Source: Eonycteris spelaea
Lineage: Eukaryota; Chordata; Mammalia; Chiroptera; Pteropodidae
Direction: 5' to 3'
DNA length: 64,000 nt
NCBI GenBank assembly: GCA_003508835.1
Contig: PUFA01000084.1
Coordinates: forward strand, 2,480,001 to 2,544,000
How positions within the stretch are numbered: position 1 is the stretch's first letter; every line of letters begins with the position of its first letter. The notes beneath the pieces are model-generated. The model did not search any database and was not told the origin of the DNA. It saw only the letters and a program-made list of their open reading frames with translations. Made by a program: the position numbers and the translations under genes. This document shows positions 12,801-26,328 of the stretch, piece after piece.

Positions 12801-14399
12801 CACAAAGATTTTACATTTCAGTTCTGCAATTAGTCTTCCGTTTTCAAGAGTTGGGAACCATCATTAAGCCTTTGCTCTGGTGACAATTAAGAAAGCAGAG
12901 GTTATTCTGAGACTGTCAAGAAAGGCAGCATGTAGATGACTTTTAGACAGGTATCGGTTTTCTTGACTCCATCCACACAGACTGATACTGAATCTCTCAA
13001 TGACAATTCAGAGGACACTGTAGCTCCAGGCGCTAGTTCTTGCTTTGTTCCTTTAAAGTTAGCTAAAGATAAAGAGGAATGTGCCAAATCCAACAGAACA
13101 GGAAATGGAGAAAAGCAGTGCAAAATCTATAGGAAAAGTGCATATGGCAGATCCTCACAAAGATGAATTTGTTATAAGAATCAGACTTATGAGTGAAGCC
13201 AGTAAAAACTCACAAAGAGAATATACAGTAAGAACATTGATAATGAACTGATTAGGTGTTTCCTAAGAGTGTCTGAATAGTGAGTCAAATTCTAAGGATG
13301 CATGGGTATGCTATTAGGTTCCATTGTAGGGCAATACATAGGGCATTTGGGGATTTACCAAAGGAAATTAGAAGACAACTATTGGAAGGACATTGCTGCA
13401 GGTAAACCAAGGATGGAGAATGTGCACATGCGTTTTGAGGTTAAAAGCAATTCATGCAATCCATTGTATCTGGTATGATATGGCCTCTGTAAAACAATTT
13501 TCTTTATCCCAATACCTAAATCAAGTTTCTTATCTAAAAGACTGATAACCCTATGCTGGTCACAGTATTTGTAGAATAACTCCAGATTTCAAGCATTCAC
13601 AATAGTTTTTTTTTTTTTTTAATTGAGATAATTAATTGTATGGAGAAGTTTGAAACTGGAGGAAAATAGATAAATTAACTAGGACCGGAATATGTTTATC
13701 ATTTTTCTAGACTATACATTTTTAATGGACAATACTGTAGAATAGAGAAAAACAATTCTTTGGCTATAGAAAAAAAGAACTCAATTTTTTCAGTATTATA
13801 ATTTCTCTTAAGTCTCTACCTAGTTTAATTTAACTTCCTTTTCTTTTTATTCATTTTCCTAGTCTTCATTTCTATGTTAAAATCTGTTTTCTTTCATTTT
13901 TTCTTGAACATTATACTTCACCCCACCCCACTACCAAACATTCCTATCTCACTGCCTTGCTTTTTTTTTTTCCTTAGGGAAACTTGCCTCCAAACAAGGC
14001 ATGTTTATTTAAGTTGGAATTATTGATAAAATGAACAGGAAAAAAAAAGAATAATGGAAATGCAATTCTAGGACCACATATTTTCCCCCCTTTAATTGGC
14101 TTTACTTGATACTCTTCTGTTTTCAGTAGGATCTAAGTTGCACCTGCTCTTAAATATGGTAACCATCCCCATAACATTTCCTTTAAGTAAAGCTACTCAA
14201 GGCAGTTTGCCAAAACTCACCTTAAAATGTTTGGCTAAAGAATGCATGTGGCAATAATTCCTTGCCAACTCATACTTTCATGCTCATAAATGCAAAGTTT
14301 ATGTGTGTTAGTAATCACAACTACTGTTTATATTATGTTTTCTCTCCATTAAAATCAGCACTTTGAGTGTTTTATATACATTCTCAAATTTTTAGGACT
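9813..14399. other. Intergenic, mostly unassigned
   Basis: No gene is recognised. An L2 3'-end-like stretch lies at 10450-10580 (CTTTGAAGACAGAGACTGG, TACCTGGAACATAAGAGC, sense). A purine tract lies at 11587-11635. Frames at 10941-11234, 12423-12668 and 12936-13166 have no recognisable domain. Confidence 0.35.
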
Positions 14400-14998
14400 G
14401 TGGCAAACAAATTCTAAAGAAGTGCCTCTGACATTCTCATTTCCAAGTTATTAGAAATGTAAATCTAGGTACTGTCATGAAGGGCTTGGGAGACAGTCTT
14501 AAGGTTACTAATCAGCTGACCTTAAAACAGAAATATTATCTCCATGGGTCCAATATAATTATATGGGCTTTAAAAGCAGAAAAAACAGGTTGAAGAGTCA
14601 GAGAGATGTGGTAGAAGAAAAAATTTTGAAGAGATATGAGGCAAAGGGGGAATCAGAGAGATTCAAAGTATGAGAAGAGTTCTACTCACTGTTGCTGGCT
14701 TTGAAGTTAGAGAAAAGGGGCCATGAGCTAAGGAGTGTAGGCAATCTCTAGAAGTTGAAAATACCCCTGGCCAAGATAAAAAGGACATAGGGAGTTTTAT
14801 GCTACAAAAACATAGAATTGAATTTAGCTAAATGAGCTTGTACAGGGATTCATTCTTAGAAACTCCAGAAAGAACACCTTGATTTTGGCCTTAAGAAACC
14901 TGAAAAAGCCACATTGTGCCTGGATTTATGACCTCTAGACATTTTGAAATAATAAATGCATGTTGTTTTAATTAAGTTTGTAGTAATTTTTTACAGCA
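14400..14998 (+). mobile_element. MaLR LTR (MLT1-like), old
   Basis: The right half is clear: GATATGAGGCAAAGGGGG, GTCAGAGAGATG, TGTTGCTGGCTTTGAAG, CACCTTGATTTTGGCC and AAATAATAAATGCATGTTG, then a TTTGTAGTAATTTTTTACAG end. The left half is diverged and the start is uncertain. Confidence 0.6.
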
Positions 14999-16078
14999 AA
15001 AAGATACAATGAGTCAGGCAAGCAGAATAGTTTCACTTAACATATATTTTATCCAAGTATTTGTACTAGGTGCTAGAAGGGATAGAAGAACAACAAAAGG
15101 CAAGTCTTTCTTTTTCTGTGTGTTTATTCTAGTGGGTGGGACTATATGTATGTATAGAGACATATGCACATATATTCATATATATCATGTCATTAGCTAG
15201 TAATGATCTGTTTGGTGAGGGTTGAGAAGGGACAAAGTTATGAAACAATAACTTGAGTGGTTATCCTTCATAGATGCCTAGTGTAGTTCCTCTGCTCGTG
15301 CTTCCTCTTCTATCTGAAAAACATGTTACTTTTGATGAATTTATTGGGTTATTTCTAAAATGTCTTAACTTTGTAAATGTATTCCCATTTTGAAACATTT
15401 TTATTTCCTCGCTCTTTTTTCAGGTGTGTATGTGTATTTACATATCTAACTATGTGTATATATTTATATATACATCTATAAAATAGCACATAAGTGCACA
15501 ATCTTATATGTAAGCACACATATACGTATATAAGCATATATATCTATAATTATATGCTTTCTGAGGGGATAGTCGTCAACTTCTGAAATGAGTCTCTAAC
15601 TTCGAAGTGGAAAGATCTTATCTAAAATTTTTTCTAACCCTTCCAATCTGAGTGTAAACTTTCTTCAACTATATTTTGCTCTTAAAATTAGCTCCTACTG
15701 ACAGGTTCTTGCATTGTAGATCTATTTGCCACTAGCACCTTTGTTATTTGTGTGAATACTTCAACCACTTTAGTATTACAATGCCCTCAGGAATATAGCT
15801 TTGAAAAAAAGATTAAGATGATTTGAAAACATGCAAAACAGAACATCTTAAATTCCAAATCCAAAGCCCCGCACTTAAAATTTTAAACATTAACATCACT
15901 TTATTTGTGTGACTTGGGGTAAAGTAGATGATAGTATTTATTAAGATGTAGATATATCATATAGCTAAGATAAACTTAACTCATTATAAACAATGATTCA
16001 CTATCTTTGATTGATTAATTTTTAGGATTACTTATGAGACTTAGAACAAGTGAGTATTCAAAAAAATTAAACCGATGC
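14999..16078. other. Intergenic, AT-rich, unassigned
   Basis: No gene is recognised. TATATGTG-type dinucleotide-rich text at 15130-15190 and 15420-15550 produces spurious small frames on both strands. Confidence 0.35.
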
Positions 16079-16400
16079 AAAAAAAAAAAAAAGAATCATA
16101 TGATTTCACTCATATGAGAGATATAAAACAGAAAACAACCAATGAGCAGATAAAAAAAACAAACAAACAAAAAACTCATAGACACAGACAATAGTATGGT
16201 ATTACCAAAGGAAAAGAGGTCTGGGGTAGATAGAGGATAAAGAGGTCAAATATATGGTGATGGAAGAATTCTTGACTTTGGGTTGTGAACACACAATGCA
16301 GCATATAGATGATGTGTTATAGAATTGTATACTCAAAACCTTATTAACCAATGTCACACCAATAAATTTAATGAAGTTAAAATTTAAAAGTTAATTCAAC
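16079..16400 (+). mobile_element. L1 3' UTR fragment
   Basis: After an A-run, sense L1 3' text reads GAATCATATGATTTCACTCA, AACTCATAGACACAGACAAT, TGATGGAAGAATTCTTGAC and ACACCAATAAATTTAATGAA. Same subfamily as 39860-40170. Confidence 0.85.
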
Positions 16401-19085
16401 TATAATTACATACACTTCACAAATCTGAATTGGAGAGCTCGACTAATTCTCACATTTATGTGCACAATTCTTACATTTATATGCACCCATGTAACACTAA
16501 ACAATAATGACATAGAACATTTCCAGCATCCCAAAGAGCTCCCTCACATCCCTCCCAGTCAATACCCTCTCTCCAAAGTTAACTACTTTTCTGATTTCAA
16601 TCATGAAAAAGTAGTATTGCTTCAGAACAGATATGTTTACATTTAAATTGGGAAGAGATAGTTAATGAAAATGAGGAGGGCAGGCTTGGGCAGAGGTGAA
16701 TCTCAAATGGAGAAAAAAAATCAAAGACAATGGTTGGCTACTTGCCTGCTCCAGAGTAGTATGGGAAGGCTCAAACAAGAGAAGTGGAGACATTTTGCAA
16801 AGATCACACATTATGCTATTGAATGATATAAGAGATCTCCAGCTTGCAACTAGGTTGTATCCCAAAAGCTCATTCATCTTTGGGAAACTGGAACCTACTT
16901 CCCCATAGAGGGAATGTCATAAATGTCATAAATGATGGTTAGGATTCCAGGTTATCCCAGCCTGTATTAAACATAATGTATCTGAAATATTGCACTTTAA
17001 AAATGAAATGGGTTTGAATCTACAACACACATAATTAAACAAAACAGAAAAGAAAATAATTATTCCTATTTATCTTGATTTTGGTACTTTGGAAAATCCA
17101 GATTTAATAAGAGGATTTATGTAACTTTTATTTAAGCTTTGAAAGAATTTTAGAAGTCTTTTCAAGTACTTTAGACAATGCTTTATTTTATTTTTTTATT
17201 TTTGGTCTGAAAATATTACTCTAGTTACTCTGATACAGGTGAATCACTAACCCTAGGCCTATGTTCACCCTCAATTTATGAACAATAATGAGTGGTTCGG
17301 CAGATGTTAGAAAAAAGAGAAATGGTACCAACATTTTTTCCCTCTTTATTCAAAATCTCCTTCCTCTTCTAGAATAGAATTTGGAAGATAGGCTTGGGAA
17401 TTTTGCCCTAAGGGCTTCATTGTTTAAGGGCCCTAGTGTTGGGCTCAGAAATATACAGTGCATTTGTGCTGAAGCTGTGGTTCTCAGCCAATGACTACAC
17501 ACATTTCAGGCACTCATGGTCCTGGAAGACAAGGAACAGCTCTGCTCTGATGGCTGACTGGCTAGAGGAGGCCCTGACAGCATTGCTGAACTTGCTATTA
17601 ACTACAAGGCAGGCAAAGCTTCCACCTAACATTCCTCCTCTCTCCTTTGTTCAGACTTAGACTCACATTGTGATCTGGAGGCACTCTTAACTTTCCCCAG
17701 CTCCTTTCCTATTTTTTTTCTCACAGTGTTTCTTCAAAAAAAAAAAAAAAACAAAAAAAACAAACCAAAAACCAAAAACCAAAAAAAAACTTTCTATTTC
17801 ATCCCACCTTGGCATGTGTTTCCTAGAAAGCACAGACTACCATAGCAATGCTCTCTATTTAGGAGTTACTCTACACCTGGAAGCAGGGACATGTGAAGTG
17901 CAAATGAGTTGGAGAAGAACAATGGAAACAAGAAGTATATATTTTATAAGGCTGTAAGAGCAAAAAGTATAAAGAATCTTTAGATTTTCTCTTTTGCCCA
18001 GTCTAAGGAGTTAAGAAATAGTCAAGGAGATGAGCAGAAGAACAAATCAGAAATAAAGAGTATAAATTTGATGGGACTATGCCCATTGTATTGTTTTCCA
18101 GGAAATTAAGGGAACAAGAGGGTAAAGTATAGGTGTAGAAACAATGATACATTTGGCATATGTATAAGGTTGCGGAAAATTAAAAGAAACGTAATGAATT
18201 AAAGAAACAAACATTTGGAATTTAGGGGAGTGGAGAATTTCAGAAAGCAGCTTTACAGTTTTAGGATTGAGTCTCAAATAAACAGAATGAGGCTCATATC
18301 CTGGAAAAATCATAGTTAATGTGTTTTATGTTAGTGTTTGAGGGGGCATGTGTTTATCTTCTATTGAATATTTGAATATTCACCTAGGACACAAAGTAAT
18401 CAAAAGCAATCTTCACCAGGGAGTGTAAAAAATAACAAAAATTTCTAATGCCAGAAGTGATACTTGTCACTCTCTGAGTTCCCAGTGCTGTAATTTTGAA
18501 TGGCATGTGGGGTTTGGCTGAGGAGAGAACCTATATTTTTTTGTGACTAGGACATCCAAATCTTACATTTCTAGCATTTTTACTTTCTCACCCTTCTCTA
18601 TTTCGACTGAGTAGGACTCTAATGTTCCACTGTCCATTGCCTGCACAGGTGGCTCCTCAACAGCTGGAGAAAGAGTCTTTGGAGCATAGTTGGAAGGTGT
18701 GTTGAGGGCACATCAATTACTGTTTTCAGAGGATTACCTGGCCACACACAGTTTCCTGGGGACACCTCCCAAATCTAGGTTTTTGGGAAACCCATAGAAA
18801 TCAAATCAGCACCCTTTCCAGTTTTGTTGTTTTTGTTTATTTGTTTCTCTGTCAGGTCCTGAATTTCTTTTCTACATTTATCTCATTTAGCAGCTAGTGC
18901 CTTCATTTAATAAATTCGTCATGAAGAGCTGCTTCTAAGGCAGTGAAAATTAAAACTTACTCCTCCTCAAATATTTTTTTTTTCTTCAGCTTTAAATTCT
19001 CTGACTTTGGGTAATATTCTCACCACTGATGAGAATGCATATGTCTCCAAACTCTATGATCTCTTTTTATGCCACTGTTAAGAAC
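16401..19085. other. Intergenic, mostly unassigned
   Basis: No gene or named repeat. An A-rich AAAACC-type tract lies at 17736-17790. Frames at 16662-16908 and 17436-17660 have no recognisable domain. The block 17430-17700 is richer in G+C than its surroundings and remains unexplained. Confidence 0.35.
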
Positions 19086-22000
19086 TTAGCATTATAAAAA
19101 ATAGCAAAAAGGAATTGCTAATAAGTCAATATATAAAAATGGAATCTGAGAAAACACTATTAAATCCAAAAGAAGTTAGGGAAAGAGAAAAGAAGTAACA
19201 AAGAACAGATGGGATGAAAAAAAAAAGCAAATGGCAAGATAGTAGAATTAAACCCAACCATTTTAATTACATCAAATACCATTAGCCTAAACATTGCAAT
19301 CAAAAGTAGAGATTGTTAGAATTAAAAGCAAAAATAAATGTGTGGTGTCTACAGAAAATGCACTCTTACAATTAAAATACAGTTAAGTTATAAGGAAAAA
19401 GATGAAAAAAAAGTATAATATAGAGAACATTCATAAGAAAGCTTGAGTGGCTATATCGATATTAGACAAGGCTAACTTCAGGACTAGAAATAGCAACAGA
19501 GATAAAGAAGAAAATCTGATAAAAGAGTAAATTCATCAAGAAGACTGAATCCAAAAGTTTATGCTCCTAATTACAGAACTTCCAAATAAAATAGGCCAAA
19601 TCTGAGTGGTATAAAAGGAAAATAAGCCTACAATTATAATTGGGAATTTCTACATTCCTCTATAAGTAAATGATAGAAGAAATACATTAGAAATTAAGGG
19701 TATAGAAGATTTGAAACACCTCTATCAGAGAAATGGAACTAGTTGACATTTTTACAATATACTTTTAAAAGTCCAAGAAATTTCAAAAGATTGAAATATT
19801 TTATGTTCTCTGAACACAATGACATTAAATTAGAATTTAATAAAAATAGATTACTCATAAAATCCACCAATATTCAGAAAATAAAAATATATAATTTAAA
19901 AATAACTAATGGTTCAAAAAATTACAAGGGAAAATGAGAACAATTTTCTAACTGACTGATAATGAAAACACAGCATGTCAAGTTTGTGAGATATAGGTAA
20001 CAGTGTTTAGAAAGAAAGTCACAGTTTTAAATGCCATGCTATATTACAGAGATGAAAGTTCTAAAATCAATAATCCACAATTCTATCTTAAAAAGTTACA
20101 GAATAAAAGTAAAGTAAACAAAATGTAACTGGAAGGGAGGAAGTAAAAAAGTTAAATAAAGTTAAGTAAAATCAGAAAAAAAACAATAAGAAAAATATAG
20201 GAATCCAAAAGCTGTTTTTTTGAAGAAATAAATGAAATTGATGAGCCTCTAGTCAACCTGATCAAGAAAAAAACAAGAAGACACAAATTACCACAATTAT
20301 AAATGAGAGTGTATCACTAGACATGCTACAGATATTAAACAATAATAAAGAACCATTATGAACAAACTCATGCTAAAAATATCTGATGATCTAGATGAAA
20401 TTAAATTTTTTTGAAGGACACAAAATTTGTGCATCTAGCCCACAAAAATGTAGAAAAATCTGAATAGTTTTACATCTATTAAAGAAATTGAATTCATAAT
20501 GAAACGCATCCCACAATAAAAACTTCAGGTTGAGATTGCTTTAAAAAATGATTAATTCTGTCAGACATTTAAGGAAGCAATGCCTACAATCATACACAAA
20601 CTCTTACAGAAAGCAGAGAGGGAGGCATTATTTTCCAACTCATATCCTGAGACCAGTGTTACACTGATACCAAATCTGAAGATATCACAACAAAAGAGCA
20701 CAACAGATCTATATCCCCCAGGAACTCAGGTGTGAAAATCCCAAACAAAAATTTTCAGAAATTATATCCAACAACACATAAAATGGAAAAACACACTTGA
20801 CTGAATAGGGTTTTCCTAAGGAATGCAAGGTTGATTTAACATTAAAAATCGATCATTGTAATTTAGCACATTAATAGAATAAAGCAATAAAAACATATGA
20901 TAATTTCAATAGATGCAGAAATGCATTTCAAAAATTCAATACTAATTTATTTGAAAAAAAATTAAAATGCTCAGCAAACAATAAATAGAAGGAAGCTCTT
21001 TCAGCCTGATCAAGGGCATCTCTGAAAAACTTATAGCTAACGTTTTACTTATAGTGAAGGGCTTAATGATTTCCATCTAAGATCAGGAGCAAGCAAATTT
21101 TTAATCCACATTGTTCTATCTGTTCTGTCCAGTGAAATTTGGCAAAATAAAAAATCATAAATATGGAAAAGGAAGAAATAAAACTGAAGAGAACATGATT
21201 GTATACATAGTAAAATATAATAAACTAATATCCTACTGATTCTAGTAACTGAACATGTTCAGTTGCATATGCAAGGTCAGTATAGATCTATCAATTATAT
21301 TTTATACATTTACTATGAGTAACTAGTAAAAGAAATTTTAAAAATTTACTTCACATAAATGGCACCCAGAAAAATAAAATAAAAATAAATTTAGAAATTC
21401 TTACATGCACATTTTGTACACCAACAATGACAAAACACAACAAATGGAATAAAACACATAAACTTAAACATTATACAAAAAAACATTAACTAAGAAAGAA
21501 AAAAACATTATAATTATAAACTTTTGCTCTTTTAAAAGCAATAAAGAAAATAAAAAGGCAAACTATTAACTGAGAAGAAATATTCACAAAACCTATATCT
21601 TACTAAGGCCTAGAATCTAGAATATGTAAAGAATATATATTCCAACTCATGACAGATAATACCACTTAAAATGGGCAAACGGTTTAAGTAGACACTTCAT
21701 AAAAGAAGGCGTAGGAATGGGCAATAAGTACATGAAAAGTTGTTCCAGTCATTATGGGAATGCAAATTTAAACCACAATGAGATACCAATATATATCCAC
21801 TAAGCTAAAGTCAAAAGGGCTGATAATTCCAAGTTTAAACAATACTGTGGAACAATTGAAACTGTTATATCTTGCTGCCGGGTATGCAGAATGATACAGC
21901 CACTGTGGAAAATAGCGTGGTAGTATCTTATGAAGTTAGATGTAAACTTCCGATGTGACCCAGCAATCCCACTCCTACATATTTACTCAAGCAAAATAAA

Positions 22001-22089
22001 AGTATATATTCACACAAACATTTCTATGTAAATCATCATGGAAGAATTATTTGTAATAGCATAGAACTAGCGTTACTACAAAACGGAAG
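19086..22089 (+). mobile_element. Old L1, most of ORF2
   Basis: Sense ORF2 order is visible: AACCCAACCATTTTAATTAC, ATATCGATATTAGACAAGGC, AATGCAAGGTTGATTTAAC, AAACCACAATGAGATACCAA and CAGCAATCCCACTCCTAC. Frames are broken throughout. Confidence 0.8.
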
Positions 22090-22955
22090 TAAATATTTGC
22101 AGTATATATATCTCACTAATGACATATTCAGAATATATAAAGAATGCCTATAAAATAACAAAAAGACAAACAATCCAATAAAATTGGCCAAGAGACTCAA
22201 ACAAACATTGCAGAAGTAAACATTTTAATGACCAGAAAGCACATGAAAAAATGTCCAAGCTAATTAGTTAACAGGAGAAATGCAAATTAAAACCACAATG
22301 AGATATCACTTCATATTCAGTAAAATGACTAAAAACAAACAAGCAGCAAATGATAAGAATTAACAAAACAAAATTGCTAACACCAAATGTTGGCAAATAT
22401 GTGAGGAATTGAAATTCTCATACATCACTTGAATTGCACCAACAATTCCACTCCACTCTAAGTAAGCAAGAACAAATGAAAGCACATACCTACAAAAGAT
22501 GCTTATAGGATCTTTATTCGTAAGGCTCCAAAATGGAAACAATCCAAATGTTTATTAATGGCAGAAAGAAAAATTGGGATATATTGACGTAATGAGGTAC
22601 TACTAAAGAGAAAACAGAAACCAAAACTACAGATATATGTAGCAATATAGATGAATCCAAAAAATAGTATGTCAGAAAAAGCCAGAAACAAAAATACACA
22701 TTTACTCTATTTATACAAAGTTCAACAATAGGCAAAACTTATCTTTGATGATTAACACCAGAATAGCATATGTCTATGAAGGGAAGGGATTGACGATAAT
22801 AGGTACTAGGGAATTTTGGGGGATGATAAAAATATTCTGTATCTTAATTGTGGTCGTGGTTAGCATGGTGTATGCATTTATCAAAACTAATCAAATGGTG
22901 CACTTAAATCTGGATACTTCACTAAATTTTACTTTATTAAAAAATTTTTAAAGTA
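22090..22955 (+). mobile_element. L1 copy, ORF2 3' end and 3' UTR
   Basis: It starts inside ORF2 (AAAGACAAACAATCC, AAATTAAAACCACAATGAGA) and runs to an L1 3' end (TTAATTGTGGTCGTGGTTAG, AATGGTGCACTTAAATCTGG). The first part repeats sequence already present at 21580-22080, so this is a second copy in the same orientation. Confidence 0.8.
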
Positions 22956-22984
22956 GTGATTATAATGATAATAATATAATAATA

Positions 22985-23245
22985 GCAGCTAACATTCGAG
23001 GCTTTCAATGTGTCTTTCACTGTATTTCCAGCACGTTTATGAGTTAAACCAATTTAATTCTACGTCAACCCTATAAGATTCATATTTTGTTGCTGTTTCT
23101 GATTATTACTATTTTACAGATTAGAAAACAGAGGATCTGAGGGATTAAATAATTTGCCCATGGCCACATAACTAGGAAATGGTGAAATCAGAAATTGAAC
23201 CCAGATGATCCAGATCCAAAATGTGATGCTCTACTGCCTCTTGAA
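22985..23245 (-). repeat. MIR SINE, near full length
   Basis: Antisense MIR from AGCAGCTAACATTCGAGG through TATTTTACAGATTAGAAAAC, ATAATTTGCCCATGGCCACA, TGAAATCAGAAATTGAACCC to ATGTGATGCTCTACTGC. This is one of the best preserved MIRs in the window. Confidence 0.8.
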
Positions 23246-23611
23246 GTGCAGCCTCATGGGAAAAATAAAATCAAGTAGTAGAGAATAACAACCGAATGAA
23301 AAGTCTCATCTTTTATCTGTTCTACTTATTAACTGCTGTTAATAGTTTTTTTTTCAGCTTTCTTGAACATTTTCTATACTTATACAAATTTGTATTATGT
23401 GATTACATTGTATTATAAATACTACATAAAATAGTATAGGCCACGAATTAAATAACTTTATAAATACAGTACTGCATCTGCATTTTTACACTTAATATAC
23501 TCGAATATTTTTTTTCCTAATTAGTACATATCTCTTTTAAGATACCTTTGAAAGTATATATGATTTAAAGATGTATTGGTTCACACTCTCTGGTACTTCC
23601 CAGGTCAAATC
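23246..23611. other. Unassigned, possibly antisense L1 3' remains
   Basis: T-rich text (CTTTCTTGAACATTTTCTAT) vaguely resembles antisense L1. Nothing firm. Confidence 0.3.
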
Positions 23612-23985
23612 TGAAACGGGCCCCCTAACACGGAGAGCAGGAGATGGAAAAAAAAGAGACAGACCACTCCATTGGTAGTGGTGGATTAATAAACCAGGGA
23701 GTTTACTTATGGGGCTTGTCTTGGTGGCCATAGATTAGATCTCTGTGCCAGCTCACCAAATCTTAAAATGCCTGAACTGGATTCAGTCTTGTATTCAGAC
23801 CAGGTGATTTCAAAAACATCCTGTTCTCTCAAGGCTCTGCCTTGAAAACTGCTCCCATGGTGGGAAAGGTGGGCAGAAGGTTCATTCCAAGGGCAGGGGA
23901 GGAGGTGAAAAGCCTCTGATTGCCCAGGGCCAGTTAAACTAGGGGTCAACTGGTGGTCACATCCTCTATATGACCTCTTCGAACA
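23612..23985 (-). mobile_element. ERV solo LTR, copy 1 of a local family
   Basis: Read on the minus strand it starts TGTTCGAAGAGGTC and ends CCCGTTTCA. Ordered blocks match copies 2 and 3: GGGCAATCAGAGGC, TCTGCCCACC, TTTTCAAGGCAGAGCC, GAATACAAGACTGAATCCAG, GCACAGAGATCTA and GGAGTGGTCTGTC. The TATA-like word of the other copies is missing here. The open frame at 23707-24243 is a chance frame across the LTR. Confidence 0.75.
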
Positions 23986-24139
23986 ATGTTTACTTAGCCA
24001 GTTCTTTCTTGGTAAACATTGAGAGGCTTTCAATTTAACCTTTTTTTTTTTTTTTCCACCCTTATGACTACTGCATAATGAAGACACTTTTGCTGGTGTT
24101 CTAGGGAACTTTTGCTGGTATATCGGTAGAAAACTTTGT

Positions 24140-26328
24140 TCTTGGAAGAGGAAATGCTGAGGTAAGGAGTGAGCATTTAAAATTTTGATAGGTGTTAATA
24201 AATATCCTTCCAAAAAAGCTGTGCTAATTAACACTCTCCCCAATAGTATAGGAGAATATCTATTTCCAGCCTAAACTTTTGCTAACGCTATTATAATTTT
24301 TTAATCATTTCAATCTAATAAAACAACAATTGTCTAAAATGGTTTCTTTAAATATGAACAAGGCTGAGCATCTTTTCATGTGCATTTATTTCCATTTCTA
24401 CTACCTTTTATGCTCTATGCACTTTTTATGGTTGATTATTTGCTTTTTCTTTTTGAAGTTTAAAATCTTTTCCTATGTTAAGGAAAGTTTGCCTTTATCA
24501 TAAGTGCTGCAAATAATTTCCTTATTTATGTACATTATTTCTTTTTTTACAGAGATTTCTATCTTTATGAAAGATAGGATTCCCCCTACTCTATGTTAAA
24601 AAAAATAGTCTCCCATGATTTATCTTAGTATTTTCATTATACTTTTTATATTTAAAAATTTAAACTTTTACTACATCTCAAATTTATTTGAGCCAAGATT
24701 ACGTCTGAGACCCACTCTGCTAGTACCAGTACTAACCAGTGGAACCAACAAAAAGATTTAATAATATATATTTTCTCCAATAATTTGGATTATACTTTAA
24801 TATATGCTAAATTCCTATATTTTTAATTTATATCTGGAAGTCTTAGTATTTTCCATTGATTTGTCTAGTCCCAGAGCAGTAAGAAAAATATTTTGCTAGT
24901 ATTAATTTCTTCTTAATTTTACTAATTTTAAGGGTAGTATACTCTGATTTCTCATTTTTAGAAAAAAATTTCTGATGATCTCTCAATGTTTTAAATTTAG
25001 ACTATATTTGGTATCGACTATTTTAAAGTCTTAAGGAAAAAATCTTGTTACTGTTCCGATTAAGACCACATTGAATTTCTACATACAATTGAGTAGGATG
25101 TATAGTTTTACAATACTGGGCTTTTCTAATTTCTCTTTTCCTCCACAAATATTGTATAATTTTTACATTTACGTCTTCCTTATGTCTTTTGGTCATTTAA
25201 TTTTTTTCGACATTATCATTATAAATGCCATACAAGTTTATTTCTGGTTGTATATTTTTGTTGCTATAACTTACTGCAATCTTGTCTTACATTATATTTT
25301 GTAACAAAGAGCTATTAGCATAATTTGTAAGTTAGTTTTGTGATCGTCACCTAACTAAATTCATACTTTTTCCTATAGATTTTTTGTGGCTTTTCTTTAT
25401 TTTCCCAGTTGTAAAATCATGTTACTAGTAAATAATAATGCAAAATTTTCTCTGCTCAGTATTTTGTCTAATTAAGTTTCCAGAGTATATGTATCAACTG
25501 GTACTTACAATGTATTGTTAAATAAGAGAACTGAGTATAGGTATTCATATAGTTTTCCTAACTTTAAAGGGAATCTTTCTAGTTTTCTATAATCTGATAT
25601 GATGGCTGCTAGCTAATTTAATCACATTTAACATGTCAAGGAATTAACTATTTGTTATTAAGTGTTTCCATCAGGAATAAATGTTTAATTCTGTTAAATA
25701 TTCTTGCATAAGCTAGTGGGATGGAGTTGTAATTTTTTTATTAGACCTATTGATATTAGAATCAAATTTTAAAAACTTTATTTTAAAACATTCTTGTTCT
25801 ATAAATAGTACATGGTTATAGTTAGTCATTATATATATTTTTTAGTTCTTTGTGCTAATATTTAGCATGAGAGTTCTGCATACATGTTCTGATGCAATAT
25901 TGAGTTTTCTTTTTAAATGTGTTGTTTTTGTTAGGTTTGGGAGATTATTAATATATGGATTTTATGAAATCTAAATGAAAGCTTCCCCTTTTTTTCCTAT
26001 GAAGCTGTTTTTGCAAGTGTGTTACACATGGACTATCAATATCGTAACTGCTTAATGGTGTTTTATTTTATTTGTTTTTAATTATGGTGACTATTGTTTA
26101 TCTATTTTCATTTGTTCTTTTCTTTCCACAAACCAGCCCTTAAATTTTATTTTCTCTTTGTACTTTTGTCCTATTCTGCTATTTCCTATTTTTAATATGT
26201 CGAAGTTCAACTTGTCATCTTTGCCTCCTTTTGCATTCCTGGGTTGTGATTTTTACCTCATTGAATTTCATTCTTAGTTTCTTTTCATTTTTATTGATGT
26301 AATATGTAAATATACAAATCTTCTAATG
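24140..26328 (-). mobile_element. Old L1, part left of the Charlie insertion
   Basis: Antisense L1 ORF2: AATATCCTTCCAAAAAAGCT, TAATTAACACTCTCCCCAAT, GGCTGAGCATCTTTTCATGT and further T-rich text. Frames are fully decayed. Confidence 0.7.

Noticed and set aside
12936..13166. 76-codon frame that reads like ordinary protein
   Set aside because: No family recognised, and it also overlaps a 73-codon frame on the other strand. Without conservation data it cannot be supported.
17736..17790. Poly(A)-like tract as the tail of a processed pseudogene
   Set aside because: The preceding 300 bases contain no recognisable coding similarity and no target duplication was seen.
23707..24243. 178-codon open frame on the minus strand
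   Set aside because: It overlaps LTR copy 1 and continues through a poly(T) run giving a poly-lysine tract. It is not shared as a frame by LTR copies 2 and 3.
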